In this document: piece by piece, positions 8,033-17,076 of the stretch | Numbering within the stretch: position 1 is the first letter of the stretch | How the letters are laid out: each line of letters starts with the position of its first letter | Source: an uncultured Gammaproteobacteria bacterium | GTDB taxonomy: Bacteria > Pseudomonadota > Gammaproteobacteria > Magnimaribacterales > Magnimaribacteraceae | DNA length: 64,000 nucleotides | Assembly: GCA_913045055.1 (NCBI GenBank) | Contig: CAJWPI010000001.1 | Coordinates: 1 to 64,000 of the forward strand | Reading direction: 5' to 3' | The notes under the pieces: generated by a model | Told to the model about the DNA's origin: nothing | The model's input: only the letters and a program-made list of their open reading frames with translations | Databases searched by the model: none | Position numbers and translations under genes: made by a program

Positions 8033-8593
8033 TTATTTATCTACTTTTACAAACTTCTCAATAGCTTCTTTTAAAATACTGCTATCAGGTTCTATATTCT
8101 GGTTAAAGTATAAAACCTCGCCCGATCTTGAAATTAAATACTTATTAAAATTCCAAGAAGGCTCCTGGTCTGTTACTTCTATTAAAGACTGAAAGAAGGA
8201 ATTGGGCTTGTAACCTCTCAGGCCAAACTTTCCTCCATTTGTAACATGCGATCTTTTAAACATAGGAAAGTTAACACCGAAAGTAGTTTTGCAGAATTCT
8301 TTTACTTCTTCTTCTTTAGAGAATTCTTGAAAGAAGTCAGAAGAGGGGAAACCTAAGACTACCAAACCTTTATTTTTATATTCTTCATATAAAGTTTGTA
8401 AAGATTCATATTGATATGTGTAACCACACCTACTCGCAACATTAACAGCTAAAATAACTTTATTATCGAATTCACAAAGATTCACTGTTTCTTTTGAGTC
8501 TAACAATCTGATGTCATGATCAAGTATTTTTAGACAAGTTGCTGATAAGAAAGAAGTAAAGAAAAGCAAGAAAAAAAAACTAAAAGTTTTCAT
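8033..8593 (-). CDS. Glutathione peroxidase family protein, exported
   Basis: This thiol peroxidase has a hydrophobic signal peptide of about 18 residues (KTFSFFFLLFFTSFLSAT), so it should act in the periplasm. The peroxidatic Cys is Cys56 in NVASRCGYT; Gln89 (FFQE) and Trp147 (PSWNFNKYL) complete the catalytic set. The usual FPCNQFG block reads FPSSDFF, losing one Cys, but Cys101 in EEVKEFCKTTF is at the resolving-Cys position of thioredoxin-dependent family members. So reduction by thioredoxin rather than glutathione is plausible. It is monocistronic or follows the L,D-transpeptidase by 16 nt. Confidence 0.88.
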   Translation of the reverse strand: MKTFSFFFLLFFTSFLSATCLKILDHDIRLLDSKETVNLCEFDNKVILAVNVASRCGYTYQYESLQTLYEEYKNKGLVVLGFPSSDFFQEFSKEEEVKEFCKTTFGVNFPMFKRSHVTNGGKFGLRGYKPNSFFQSLIEVTDQEPSWNFNKYLISRSGEVLYFNQNIEPDSSILKEAIEKFVKVDK

Positions 8594-8609
8594 GGTTTGT
8601 AATTTTTAA

Positions 8610-9272
8610 TTAATAAATCCAAACCTCTGTATCCAGAGGTACAAGAGTAAATAATTCTATAACATCATCATTATACATTCTAATACAACCATCAGAAGCA
8701 GGTTGTCCTATTAATCCTTCTTCTGCAGTTCCATGTATATAGATATACCTAGATTTAGAGTCTATTCCGGGACCTTTATTTAAACCTTCTTCGGTTCCTT
8801 CTAGCCACAATATTCTCGAAGTTACAAGATCTTCATCCGTATCAATATATTTTGTAATAATATTTGCTATACCGCCAGTCCATACTCTTCCCTTTAATAT
8901 TGCTCCTAAGGGTAGGTTGTCTCCTATTTTTTCTGATACTTTATGTATTCCCAAGGGTGTCATTAAACTATTCTCTTTATTTCCTGTACCATACACAGAA
9001 GTTGATATCTTATAGTATTTATGTACTGTACCTTTTTTTAGAAGAAATAGAGCTTGGCTGTCTACATCTACAAAAATAAAGGAGTTGTATTCTCTAAATT
9101 TAAATGAGAGGTCTTTTTTATTAATTATACCTTCTAAGTCAGGGTTTATTTGAGACATAGAAACACAAGATGATAATATTATTATACAGAAAATTGTTAA
9201 TAATAGATCTTTAAAAATACTAAATGTAACATTTGTCTTTTTTTTATAATTATATAAAATATTATCTGACAT
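8610..9272 (-). CDS. L,D-transpeptidase (YkuD domain) lipoprotein
   Basis: YkuD enzymes form 3-3 peptidoglycan cross-links or attach lipoproteins to the wall. The catalytic motif is complete: HGT (His180) followed by ASDGCIRM (Cys196). The N-terminus has about 20 polar residues, then a hydrophobic stretch ending in ILSSC (Cys36), a lipobox, suggesting membrane anchoring. The first ATG overlaps the end of lnt by 11 nt. Being coupled to lnt, the enzyme that finishes lipoprotein acylation, fits a lipoprotein. Substrate specificity is unknown. Confidence 0.86.
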   Translation of the reverse strand: MSDNILYNYKKKTNVTFSIFKDLLLTIFCIIILSSCVSMSQINPDLEGIINKKDLSFKFREYNSFIFVDVDSQALFLLKKGTVHKYYKISTSVYGTGNKENSLMTPLGIHKVSEKIGDNLPLGAILKGRVWTGGIANIITKYIDTDEDLVTSRILWLEGTEEGLNKGPGIDSKSRYIYIHGTAEEGLIGQPASDGCIRMYNDDVIELFTLVPLDTEVWIY

Positions 9273-10740
9273 ATGTTCTTTTTATATATAATATAACAGT
9301 AAAAATCATTACCATTATAAGGTATATGAAGAAATTTCCATATAAATTATATGGGGTTGATCCTCTATATATCTCTATATTTTGCTTTATTTGACCCCTT
9401 TCAAAGTAACCTAAACTGCTTAAAATTCTGCCTCTTTTATCAATTAATGCACTTATACCGCTATTTGTAGATCTTATTAGAGACATTTGATGCTCTATGG
9501 CCCTGTTTTGGGCAATTTCTAAATGTTGTGCAGGACCAATTGATCTTCCAAACCATGTATCATTGCTTATAGTAAGAAGTATATTGGCATTAACTGTAAG
9601 GTCTTTTATCAAGCCACTAAATGCTATCTCATAACAAATTGAAGGAGAAATAACTATATTCCCAGTATTAATGGAATTAATACCATTTCCGGGGGCAGTT
9701 CCAACCCTATTTAAATGTTGTAAACCCAAAATATTAAGAAACTCACCTAAGTGTTTAATTAAAGGAATATATTCACCAAAAGGAACTAACCTTTCCTTAT
9801 CATAAAAGCCAGTTGATGAACCAAATGCCTGAATCCTATTAGTTAATTTATTCTTCTCATTTCTTCCAGTAATGCCAGTTATTAGGGAAACGTTCTTTTT
9901 CTTTGCTTGAATTTCTAGCTGTTCTAACCAATCAGAGATACTGTCTTCAGTCTGAATTATTGCCGTTTCAGGAAAAAAGATAAATTCTGATTCCTCTGAG
10001 TCGGAAATTGTTTGTTCTATTAATTTCTTAGTTTTATTGATACCTTTAAAGCTCCACTTTTCAGATAATTCTAGATTGGGTTGGTGTATAGAAACTAAGA
10101 TTTCTCCCATTTGTTCAGTCCAATTTATCTGCTTAAACCCTACACTTGAAATTGATATTATTAGGAAAATTATCAAAGGTAATTTTGGGGATCTCTGTGC
10201 ATTTATTCTATTAATAAACAAATATACTGATGAAGATATCACTACTAATATAAATGAGTTTCCATATACCCCTAAGATAGGAGTCCATCCGTCCAGAAAA
10301 GAAGTTCCTAAGGATGTACCAAGGATTAACCAAGGGAAGCCAGTAAAGATATGACTTCTTATTATTTCTACAAAAACCCAAACTAAAGGAAAAATTAAAA
10401 AAGAGTCTATATTGGTATCAACTTTAAGTAATTTATATAAATATGATATTAATCCATAAAATAAAGAAATTATAAAAATAAGTAAAAATGTTAAGAGAAT
10501 AGAGCCTAATATATTTATATCTCCATAGTAGTAAATACTTACATACAACCAAGATAATCCAACCACACCTAATCCTAAGCCGTAACTTATGCCTATATAA
10601 ATAGATTTCTTTCTGTCAGAGTTATTTAATAGTTTTAGAAGTAAAATTAATGAAAAAACTGTTACAGGCCACCAATCAAAGGGAGCAAATCCTAGAGGAT
10701 AGAGCGCACCTGCAAGTAATGGTAAGAATAAAGTCTTCAA
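9262..10740 (-). CDS. lnt: Apolipoprotein N-acyltransferase
   Basis: Lnt adds the third acyl chain to lipoproteins in the inner membrane. The 492 residues have several N-terminal membrane helices (start LPLLAGALYPLGFAPFDWWP), then a periplasmic nitrilase-like domain with the Glu-Lys-Cys triad: FFPETAI, the LVPFGEYIP loop and SICYEIAF. One C-terminal helix follows. The start is TTG at 10740; an in-frame TAA two codons upstream leaves no alternative. It ends the miaB-ybeZ-ybeY-corC-lnt operon, as in E. coli. Confidence 0.95.
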   Translation of the reverse strand: MKTLFLPLLAGALYPLGFAPFDWWPVTVFSLILLLKLLNNSDRKKSIYIGISYGLGLGVVGLSWLYVSIYYYGDINILGSILLTFLLIFIISLFYGLISYLYKLLKVDTNIDSFLIFPLVWVFVEIIRSHIFTGFPWLILGTSLGTSFLDGWTPILGVYGNSFILVVISSSVYLFINRINAQRSPKLPLIIFLIISISSVGFKQINWTEQMGEILVSIHQPNLELSEKWSFKGINKTKKLIEQTISDSEESEFIFFPETAIIQTEDSISDWLEQLEIQAKKKNVSLITGITGRNEKNKLTNRIQAFGSSTGFYDKERLVPFGEYIPLIKHLGEFLNILGLQHLNRVGTAPGNGINSINTGNIVISPSICYEIAFSGLIKDLTVNANILLTISNDTWFGRSIGPAQHLEIAQNRAIEHQMSLIRSTNSGISALIDKRGRILSSLGYFERGQIKQNIEIYRGSTPYNLYGNFFIYLIMVMIFTVILYIKRTYVR

Positions 10741-10779
10741 CTGTTATTTACTGTAATTTCAATATCAGACTGAATGAAG

Positions 10780-11643
10780 TTAATTTGGTGTTCTTGTAAC
10801 TTTTATACTTGATATTCTTTTTTCTTCCAAAGCAAAAATTACAAATCTTAAATCATCTATTACTATTGAGTCATTCAACTTAGGAAATGTGGAAAAATTT
10901 TGCAGCATTATTCCCCCCAAAGTATCAAATTCTTCTTCACTAAAAGAGGTATCAAATCTTTCATTAAACCTTTCTATTGGGGTCAGACCAGAAACTAGGA
11001 ATTCATTGTCATTAAGTTGTTTAATATATTCTTCTTGGTCAATATCGTATTCATCTTCTATTTCACCGACTATTTCTTCCAAAACATCTTCAATAGTAAT
11101 AAGGCCAGCTATACTTCCGTATTCATCTAATACTATCGCCATATGATTACGATTTATTCTTAATTCATCTAAAAGAATATTTAATTTTTTTCCTTCAGGA
11201 ACTAAAACGGGGGGTCTAATAATTGAAGATAGCTTAAAATCCTCTCTTGAACTAAATGGAAGTAGGTCTTTAGCTAAAAGAATTCCATCTACTTTGTTGG
11301 TTTCTGTATTTATAACTGGAAATCTAGAATGATGAGAATCAATAACCCTGGGCAAAAAATCTTCTGGACTTTCAGAGGTTTCTACACAAACCATTTGAGT
11401 TTTGGGAATCATGATATCTCGTACTTGAGCTGTAGAGACTTTTAAGGCACCCTCTATCATGCTCACAGTTCCTTTTTCTAAAACACCACTCTCTTCAGAC
11501 TCTCTTATAGTACCAGCTACTTCTTGCTTATTTTGTGGTTTATAAGAAAAGTATCTATAGATTCTTCTAATTTCTTCTTTAATCTTTTTTCTAATGCCAA
11601 GCCTGCCTGGCTCGGCCGAACTACTTGGAGGTTCAGTATTCAT
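10780..11643 (-). CDS. corC: CorC/HlyC family CBS-domain protein
   Basis: YbeX/CorC is linked to magnesium/cobalt homeostasis and ribosome biogenesis. The 287 residues contain two CBS motifs (DIMIPKTQMVCVE and following; MAIVLDEYGSIAGLITIEDV), then a C-terminal CorC_HlyC domain (DTLGGIMLQ). There is no membrane segment, as for CorC rather than the long membrane paralogues. A good Shine-Dalgarno, AAGGAGA, precedes the ATG. It lies between ybeY and lnt as in E. coli. Confidence 0.94.
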   Translation of the reverse strand: MNTEPPSSSAEPGRLGIRKKIKEEIRRIYRYFSYKPQNKQEVAGTIRESEESGVLEKGTVSMIEGALKVSTAQVRDIMIPKTQMVCVETSESPEDFLPRVIDSHHSRFPVINTETNKVDGILLAKDLLPFSSREDFKLSSIIRPPVLVPEGKKLNILLDELRINRNHMAIVLDEYGSIAGLITIEDVLEEIVGEIEDEYDIDQEEYIKQLNDNEFLVSGLTPIERFNERFDTSFSEEEFDTLGGIMLQNFSTFPKLNDSIVIDDLRFVIFALEEKRISSIKVTRTPN

Positions 11644-11684
11644 ATTCTCCTTTATTAATAAACATATTCAAATATTAAATAATT

Positions 11685-12152
11685 TCAGTAGGGATTACCA
11701 ATTCCTAATTCACTTAATATCTTAATTTCCATTAATTCCATTTCTTTAGAGTCTGGGCTAGAGGCGTGTCTATAGCCCAATAAATGCAGTACTCCATGAA
11801 CGAATAAATGAGCTAAATGATCTTCAACTTTTTTGCCTTGCTCTTTAGCTTCTTCTATAACCAACTCTGAGCATATAGCTATATCCCCTAAAGATTGTAG
11901 AGGATCATTGTCTGTTTTTATGGGAAAAGCCAAGACATTAGTAGGTGCAGATTTATTTAAAAATTTATTATTTAGCTGCTCCATAGTACTTGAAGATACA
12001 AACTTAACAGATACAGAGTAGGTGTCATTTAAAGATTCAATATACTTTTCCAAGACTACAAGCCAGGAAACCATAGTCAATTCATCTACTAAGGTTATTG
12101 TTTTTTTTTCGGTGTCTAGGAATAGTTTTTTTTGTTCACTCACTTTTTCCAT
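11685..12152 (-). CDS. ybeY: Endoribonuclease YbeY (rRNA maturation factor)
   Basis: YbeY is a zinc enzyme needed for 16S rRNA 3' processing and ribosome quality control. The metal motif HLFVHGVLHLLGYRH (His-x3-His-x5-His) is intact, and TNVLAFP matches the conserved TDVLSFP block. The frame opens at TTG 12170, with ATGs at 12161 and 12152. I take 12152 (155 residues, as in E. coli), overlapping ybeZ by 17 nt; the start is uncertain. The ybeZ-ybeY overlap is typical. Confidence 0.93.
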   Translation of the reverse strand: MEKVSEQKKLFLDTEKKTITLVDELTMVSWLVVLEKYIESLNDTYSVSVKFVSSSTMEQLNNKFLNKSAPTNVLAFPIKTDNDPLQSLGDIAICSELVIEEAKEQGKKVEDHLAHLFVHGVLHLLGYRHASSPDSKEMELMEIKILSELGIGNPY

Positions 12153-13107
12153 ACTTTTCATAGGCTTCAACTATTTGCTTTACAAGTCCATGCCTAACTA
12201 CATCAGAGTTTTCAAAATAAACCAATCCAACATTCTTAAGACCTTTTAATACTTCTAGTGAATGCATTAGACCCGAAGTTGTGTCCTTTGGCAGATCAAT
12301 TTGAGTTATGTCGCCTGTAACTACAACAGTAGATCCAAAACCAAATCTAGTTAAAAACATCTTCATCTGTTTTTGTGTAGTATTTTGTCCTTCATCTAAG
12401 ATAATAAAAGAATTATTAAGAGTTCTGCCTCTCATAAAAGCTAGGGGAACTACCTCTATAGCCTTTTTATCTATAAGGTTACTGGCTTCTTTATAACCAA
12501 GCATCTCAAACAATGCATCATAAAGGGGCCTTAAGTAGGGATTAACCTTTTCGTTTAAATCTCCAGGTAAAAAGCCTAATTTTTCACCTGCCTCAACAGC
12601 TGGCCTAACTAGTAAAATCCTTTCTATCTTTCCAGTTACCAGCCTTTGAACAGCTGATGCTACAGCCAAATATGTCTTACCTGTGCCAGCAGGTCCTATT
12701 GCAAAGGTTAAATCCCTTTGTTTAATAGTTTCCAAATATAATTTTTGATTATCACCTTTAGGGTAAACAGAAACCTTTGGAGTTGTAATGGCATTATCAG
12801 GTTCTTTCTTCATAAACGTCCTTTGAGAATTATTTTTACCATTAATAGCTTCGGTTAAAAATAATTGGACCTCACTGGGAGAAATATCTTTACCATCAAC
12901 AGCCTTTGTGTATAAGCTCTCTAACACAGACTTTCCTGTGTTAACATCTTGCTTTAACCCTTTCAGTTTAAAATTATTTCCCCTATTGCTTATCTTTATA
13001 TTTAGAGTTTCCTCAATCTGTTTTAAAGTTGAATTTATAGGGCCACATAGCAGACCTAACCTTGTTTTGTCAGCTGGTAGAATTTGAAATTTTAATTCCC
13101 TCTGCAT
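12136..13107 (-). CDS. ybeZ: PhoH-like ATPase YbeZ
   Basis: YbeZ is a cytoplasmic PhoH-family ATPase that interacts with YbeY. Walker A is GPAGTGKTYLAVA (about 139-151), Walker B is SFIILDEGQN (about 235-244), and the GDITQIDLP sensor follows. The N-terminal 90 residues resemble the KH-like region of PhoH proteins. Length 323 against about 346 in E. coli. It sits 10 nt downstream of miaB in the conserved operon. Confidence 0.95.
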   Translation of the reverse strand: MQRELKFQILPADKTRLGLLCGPINSTLKQIEETLNIKISNRGNNFKLKGLKQDVNTGKSVLESLYTKAVDGKDISPSEVQLFLTEAINGKNNSQRTFMKKEPDNAITTPKVSVYPKGDNQKLYLETIKQRDLTFAIGPAGTGKTYLAVASAVQRLVTGKIERILLVRPAVEAGEKLGFLPGDLNEKVNPYLRPLYDALFEMLGYKEASNLIDKKAIEVVPLAFMRGRTLNNSFIILDEGQNTTQKQMKMFLTRFGFGSTVVVTGDITQIDLPKDTTSGLMHSLEVLKGLKNVGLVYFENSDVVRHGLVKQIVEAYEKYGKSE

Positions 13108-13117
13108 AAACTCTGTC

Positions 13118-14452
13118 TTACTGAACCAGCACTCCTCTAAGAGAGTTAGATCGCGAGTCTACAATTTCTAGATCTACAAACTTCCCAATTAAAGAGTCAT
13201 CAGAATCACCAAAATTTACTACTCTGTTATTTTCTGTTCTTGATTGGAGTTCAGAAGGGTCTTTTTTAGAAACACCCGTAACCAAACACCTTTCTACCTT
13301 TCCAACCATTCTCCTGCTAATTCTTTGAGCATTGTTTGTTAGTTTTTCTTGCAGCTTATACAAACGAGATTTTTTTTCTTCGTAAGTAACCAAGTCTTCC
13401 ATTTCTTTAGCAGTTGTATTAGGTCTCGGGCTATAAACAAAACTAAATGACTCATCAAAACCCACTTCGTCTACCACATCAAGAGTGGCTTTAAAATCTT
13501 TCTGGGTCTCTCCTGGAAAGCCTACTATAAAATCAGAAGATATACTTATTGCAGGACGAATTTTCTTTAGTTTTTCTATAATTTCAATATAGCTTTTAAT
13601 AGAATATCTCCTTCGCATTAATTTAAGAATTTTATTTGAACCGCTTTGCAGGGGAAGGTGCACATGATTAACCAGCTCAGGAACATCTTTGTAAACATTT
13701 ATTAATTCTTCACCAAATTCAAATGGGTGGGAGGTTGTGAACCTAATTCTATCTATATTTTCTATCTCAGCTGACTGTCTAATTAGATTTGCTAAGCCTA
13801 GACCCTTTTTCTTATTTTCTAGAGTTTCAGAATCTTTATAAGCATTAACATTTTGTCCTAGAAATACAATCTCCCTAGTTCCTTTATTAGATAAATGCTT
13901 AACCTCTTCAAGTATGTCATCTAAAGGTCTACTAATTTCATGACCTCTGGTGTGTGGTACAACACAGAAAGAACAATATTTATTGCATCCTTCCATAATA
14001 GAAACGAAAGAAGAAGGAGAAAAGTCATTCTTTTTCGGAATTACATCGAACTTTTCTGTTTTAGGAAAAGAAATATCTATAGCTAAAGAATTCTCCTTTG
14101 AAGAATCCAATAAAAGGGGGACTTTGTGAATTGTTTGTGGACCAAAAACAAGATCTACAAAAGGAGCTCTCTTAGCTATCTTTTCTCCTTCTTGACTAGC
14201 TACACATCCACCAACCCCTATTTTTAAATTTGGATTTTTTTCTTTTAATTTTTTCCACCTTCCTAACTCATGAAATACTTTTTCTTCTGCCTTTTCTCTA
14301 ATTGAGCAAGTATTTAAAAGAATTAAATCAGCATCCTCTGGATTATTACTTATTTCAAAACCATGCGTAGAGTTCAATAAATCTCCAACTGCCTTTGAAT
14401 CATATTCGTTCATTTGGCAACCATGAGTCTTGATGTATAACTTTTTGCCCAT
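13118..14452 (-). CDS. miaB: tRNA-2-methylthio-N6-dimethylallyladenosine synthase
   Basis: MiaB is a radical-SAM methylthiotransferase acting on A37 of tRNAs that read UNN codons. It has the N-terminal cluster cysteines ([29 protein letters not shown]), the radical-SAM motif [16 protein letters not shown] and a C-terminal TRAM domain. Length 444 against 474 in E. coli. It is first gene of the operon leading to lnt and divergent from the DUF1820 gene. Confidence 0.97.
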   Translation of the reverse strand: MGKKLYIKTHGCQMNEYDSKAVGDLLNSTHGFEISNNPEDADLILLNTCSIREKAEEKVFHELGRWKKLKEKNPNLKIGVGGCVASQEGEKIAKRAPFVDLVFGPQTIHKVPLLLDSSKENSLAIDISFPKTEKFDVIPKKNDFSPSSFVSIMEGCNKYCSFCVVPHTRGHEISRPLDDILEEVKHLSNKGTREIVFLGQNVNAYKDSETLENKKKGLGLANLIRQSAEIENIDRIRFTTSHPFEFGEELINVYKDVPELVNHVHLPLQSGSNKILKLMRRRYSIKSYIEIIEKLKKIRPAISISSDFIVGFPGETQKDFKATLDVVDEVGFDESFSFVYSPRPNTTAKEMEDLVTYEEKKSRLYKLQEKLTNNAQRISRRMVGKVERCLVTGVSKKDPSELQSRTENNRVVNFGDSDDSLIGKFVDLEIVDSRSNSLRGVLVQ

Positions 14453-14500
14453 ATATTACTTATAATTCTTTAATCATATTTTAAAAGGGGCTGGATTGTA

Positions 14501-14839
14501 ATGCCAAAAAAAGGAATCTACAAAATAGTATTTATTCAAATGGGTGAAGTTTATGAGCTATATGCTGAAAGTATATACCAAAGTGACATGTATGGATTTA
14601 TAGAAATAGAGGGTTATATGTTTGACCAAGGGTCTCAAATTGTGGTGGATCCAAGTGAAGATAAACTTAAATCAGAATTTAAGGGAGTTAATAGGAGTTA
14701 TATACCTATTAATGCAATCCTCAGAATTGATGAAGTTGATAAAAAAGGTAGTGCAAAAATTAAAAAAAATAAAGGAAATAATGTAATGCCCCTTCCGACT
14801 CCTATTTTGAATAAAGAGAATCCGCCTACAAAGGATTAA
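14501..14839 (+). CDS. DUF1820 family protein
   Basis: This 112-residue cytoplasmic protein begins GIYKIVFIQMGEVYELYAES and has the YGFIEIEGYMF and NAILRIDEV blocks of DUF1820, a gammaproteobacterial family of unknown function often found next to miaB, as here. The central part is acidic and likely beta-rich; the C-terminus has a Lys-rich low-complexity stretch. No catalytic motif is visible. Confidence 0.8.
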   Translation: MPKKGIYKIVFIQMGEVYELYAESIYQSDMYGFIEIEGYMFDQGSQIVVDPSEDKLKSEFKGVNRSYIPINAILRIDEVDKKGSAKIKKNKGNNVMPLPTPILNKENPPTKD

Positions 14840-14853
14840 AGCGGTTTCTTTTA
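14822..14853 (+). terminator. Possible terminator of the DUF1820 gene
   Basis: CCGC (14822-14825) pairs with GCGG (14841-14844), flanked by AA/TT pairs after one mismatch and followed by a T-rich run (TTTCTTTTATTT). The stem is short and starts inside the coding end. Confidence 0.35.
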
Positions 14854-15399
14854 TTTAAATAAATTCTCTTTATAAAACTTCAGTTCCTCTATAGATTCCT
14901 TTATATCTGAGAGCGCCCTATGCGAAACCTCTTTTCTAATATGCTTGACTAGTTCTGGATACCACCTCTTAACCAGTTCCTTAATAGAGCTTACATCTAT
15001 ATTTCTATAATGGAAGAAGGCTTCTAGATCTGGCATATATCTAGTTAGAAACCTTCTATCATGATGTATAGAATTTCCACACAAAGGCGATTTACCTTTT
15101 GAAGTGTGTTGTTCTAAAAACCTTAAGGTCTCTTCTTCAGCCTGTTCTGTTGAAACTTTTGTAGCCTTCACTGCTTCTATCAGACCTGACTCAGAATGAT
15201 GACTTAGATTCCAATCATCCATATTTTCAATAAATTCATTGGGTTGATGTATTACTAGATTTGGTCCTTCTACGACTTCATTTAATTCGAAATTCGTAAC
15301 AATTGTTGCTATTTCTATTATCCTTTCTGAATCAGGATCTAAACCTGTCATTTCTAGGTCTAGCCATACTAATTTTGGGTGGTTATCAACATCTGACAT
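14851..15399 (-). CDS. orn: Oligoribonuclease
   Basis: Orn degrades di- to oligoribonucleotides, including the pGpG made from cyclic di-GMP. The DEDDh exonuclease motifs are clear: VWLDLEMTGLDP (Asp/Glu), GNSIHHDRRFLTRYMP (Asp) and HRALSDIKESI (His/Asp). Length 182 against 181 in E. coli. It converges with the DUF1820 gene across 11 nt. Confidence 0.97.
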   Translation of the reverse strand: MSDVDNHPKLVWLDLEMTGLDPDSERIIEIATIVTNFELNEVVEGPNLVIHQPNEFIENMDDWNLSHHSESGLIEAVKATKVSTEQAEEETLRFLEQHTSKGKSPLCGNSIHHDRRFLTRYMPDLEAFFHYRNIDVSSIKELVKRWYPELVKHIRKEVSHRALSDIKESIEELKFYKENLFK

Positions 15400-15459
15400 T
15401 TGAGAAATCCAACTGGAAAGTATAATACCCTGTAAATATAGTTAAAAAAATTAATTTCT

Positions 15460-16299
15460 ATGTTAAAAAAAATTTATCTATTGGTGGGATTAACGCTAAT
15501 TACCTCTTGTTCTGTTGTTGGAGAGTGGTGGTATATAAACCGATTGGATTCTTATTTAAACAATTACTTCTTTGAATATGCTAACTTCTCTAACGAACAA
15601 AAGGATTTTATTAGGAGTACTACCAAAGAATATAAAATCTGGCATTTTGAAAACGAACTACCAAAATACATAAAAGTGTTGGAAGATATTAGGGAGTTAA
15701 ACAAAAATATTTCTTCAAAGGATTTGCAAGATCTTTATTTAAGAGGCTCTGTTCTTTTTAGATCTAGTAATAATTTCTTTATTCCTCGTATGATTGATTT
15801 GTCTAAAAGGCTAAATGAGAAGCAAGTTGATCAAATTGAAAACCACTTTGAAGAAATTTTAGTAAAAAGAGAAAAGGTTATTCAAGAAGTCGATAAAGAG
15901 ATTTTTAAAAAAGATATTATTAAAAACTCTACTTCAGGATTTAAAAGACTTGGAATAAGATTAAACAGCAATCAGAAGAGGATTATCGAGAAGTTTTCAC
16001 ATTCAATACAAGATATTAGAAAGGAGTCTATAGAAGCTCAAAGGTTTTGGAATAAAGGACTTGTAGAAATTCTTAGAAATAGAAAAAATGAAGAATTTGA
16101 TGAAAGCTTAACAGAGTACCTACGTGGTGTTGAAAGAATGGGTGGTCGAGATTATAAAGCAAAGGACGAGAAGAATCGTTTAATCTTCTTTGAGATGACC
16201 GCTGACATAATTTCTTCTCTAGATAAAAATCAAAATAAAAATTATCAAAAAAGAATCGACTATTATATTTATCTAATTGAAAAAATTTTAGATTCTTAA
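15460..16299 (+). CDS. DUF6279-like lipoprotein
   Basis: A 279-residue predicted lipoprotein: signal peptide LKKIYLLVGLTLITSC with lipobox ITSC (Cys17), then a mostly alpha-helical, charged body. The start WWYINRLDSYLNNYF, followed by NEQKDFI and WHFENELPKY, matches my memory of DUF6279, a proteobacterial lipoprotein family without known role. It ends 15 nt before ubiE, but a role in quinone synthesis cannot be claimed from that. Confidence 0.65.
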   Translation: MLKKIYLLVGLTLITSCSVVGEWWYINRLDSYLNNYFFEYANFSNEQKDFIRSTTKEYKIWHFENELPKYIKVLEDIRELNKNISSKDLQDLYLRGSVLFRSSNNFFIPRMIDLSKRLNEKQVDQIENHFEEILVKREKVIQEVDKEIFKKDIIKNSTSGFKRLGIRLNSNQKRIIEKFSHSIQDIRKESIEAQRFWNKGLVEILRNRKNEEFDESLTEYLRGVERMGGRDYKAKDEKNRLIFFEMTADIISSLDKNQNKNYQKRIDYYIYLIEKILDS

Positions 16300-16314
16300 G
16301 AATATTCTTTCACA

Positions 16315-17073
16315 ATGACTAAGAAAACAGAATCAAAGCAGTCCTTTTTTGGCTTTCAGCAGGTGGACGAAGAGAACAAGAAGAAGATGGTGGAAGAAAT
16401 TTTTGATACCGTCTCATCAGATTACGATCTAATGAATGATATATTGTCATTGGGAGCTCATAGGTTGTGGAAAAGAGCTGCTGTTAATAGTTGTAAATTA
16501 AGACCAAATTATAAAGTTCTAGATTTAGCAGGTGGAACAGGAGATATGGTAAAACTCATGTCTTCAAAGGTTGGGAAAAAAGGTTTAATTATTCTCTCAG
16601 ATATCAATAAGAAAATGCTCGAGACTGGAAGGGACAATATTATAGATAAGGGCATTAACAACGTAATCTCTGTTTTATTAGATGCAGAGGAATTGCCCTT
16701 TAAAGAAAATAGTTTTGATGTTATTTCAATTGCTTTTGGTTTGAGAAACCTCAGCAATAAACAAAGATCTTTAGAATCAGTTTTACATTGTTTAAAACCA
16801 GGGGGAGAGTTTGTTATTTTAGAGTTCTCTAAACCAACCAATGATTATATAAGAGAGCTATATGATCTTTACTCATATGAGATTCTCCCTAAAGTTGGAG
16901 AAATCGTAGCAAATTCTGAAGAAAGTTATAGATACCTAGCAGAATCGATAAGAATGCATCCTAATCAAGAAGAACTATTAAAACTTATGCAAGATACTGG
17001 CTACACTTCGTGTCAATATGAAAATTTAAGCAATGGAATAGTGGCTATCCATAAAGGAATTAAACCTAAATAA
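16315..17073 (+). CDS. ubiE: Ubiquinone/menaquinone C-methyltransferase UbiE
   Basis: UbiE C-methylates the benzoquinone ring (and demethylmenaquinone where present) with S-adenosylmethionine. The SAM-binding loop VLDLAGGTGDM lies near residue 69; SIAFGLRNLSN and LKPGGEFVILEFSKP are family hallmarks, and the C-terminal LSNGIVAIHKGIKPK matches closely. Length 252 against 251 in E. coli. The gene is 3 nt from ubiB. The ubiJ gene that normally separates them is absent. Confidence 0.97.
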   Translation: MTKKTESKQSFFGFQQVDEENKKKMVEEIFDTVSSDYDLMNDILSLGAHRLWKRAAVNSCKLRPNYKVLDLAGGTGDMVKLMSSKVGKKGLIILSDINKKMLETGRDNIIDKGINNVISVLLDAEELPFKENSFDVISIAFGLRNLSNKQRSLESVLHCLKPGGEFVILEFSKPTNDYIRELYDLYSYEILPKVGEIVANSEESYRYLAESIRMHPNQEELLKLMQDTGYTSCQYENLSNGIVAIHKGIKPK

Positions 17074-17076
17074 AAG

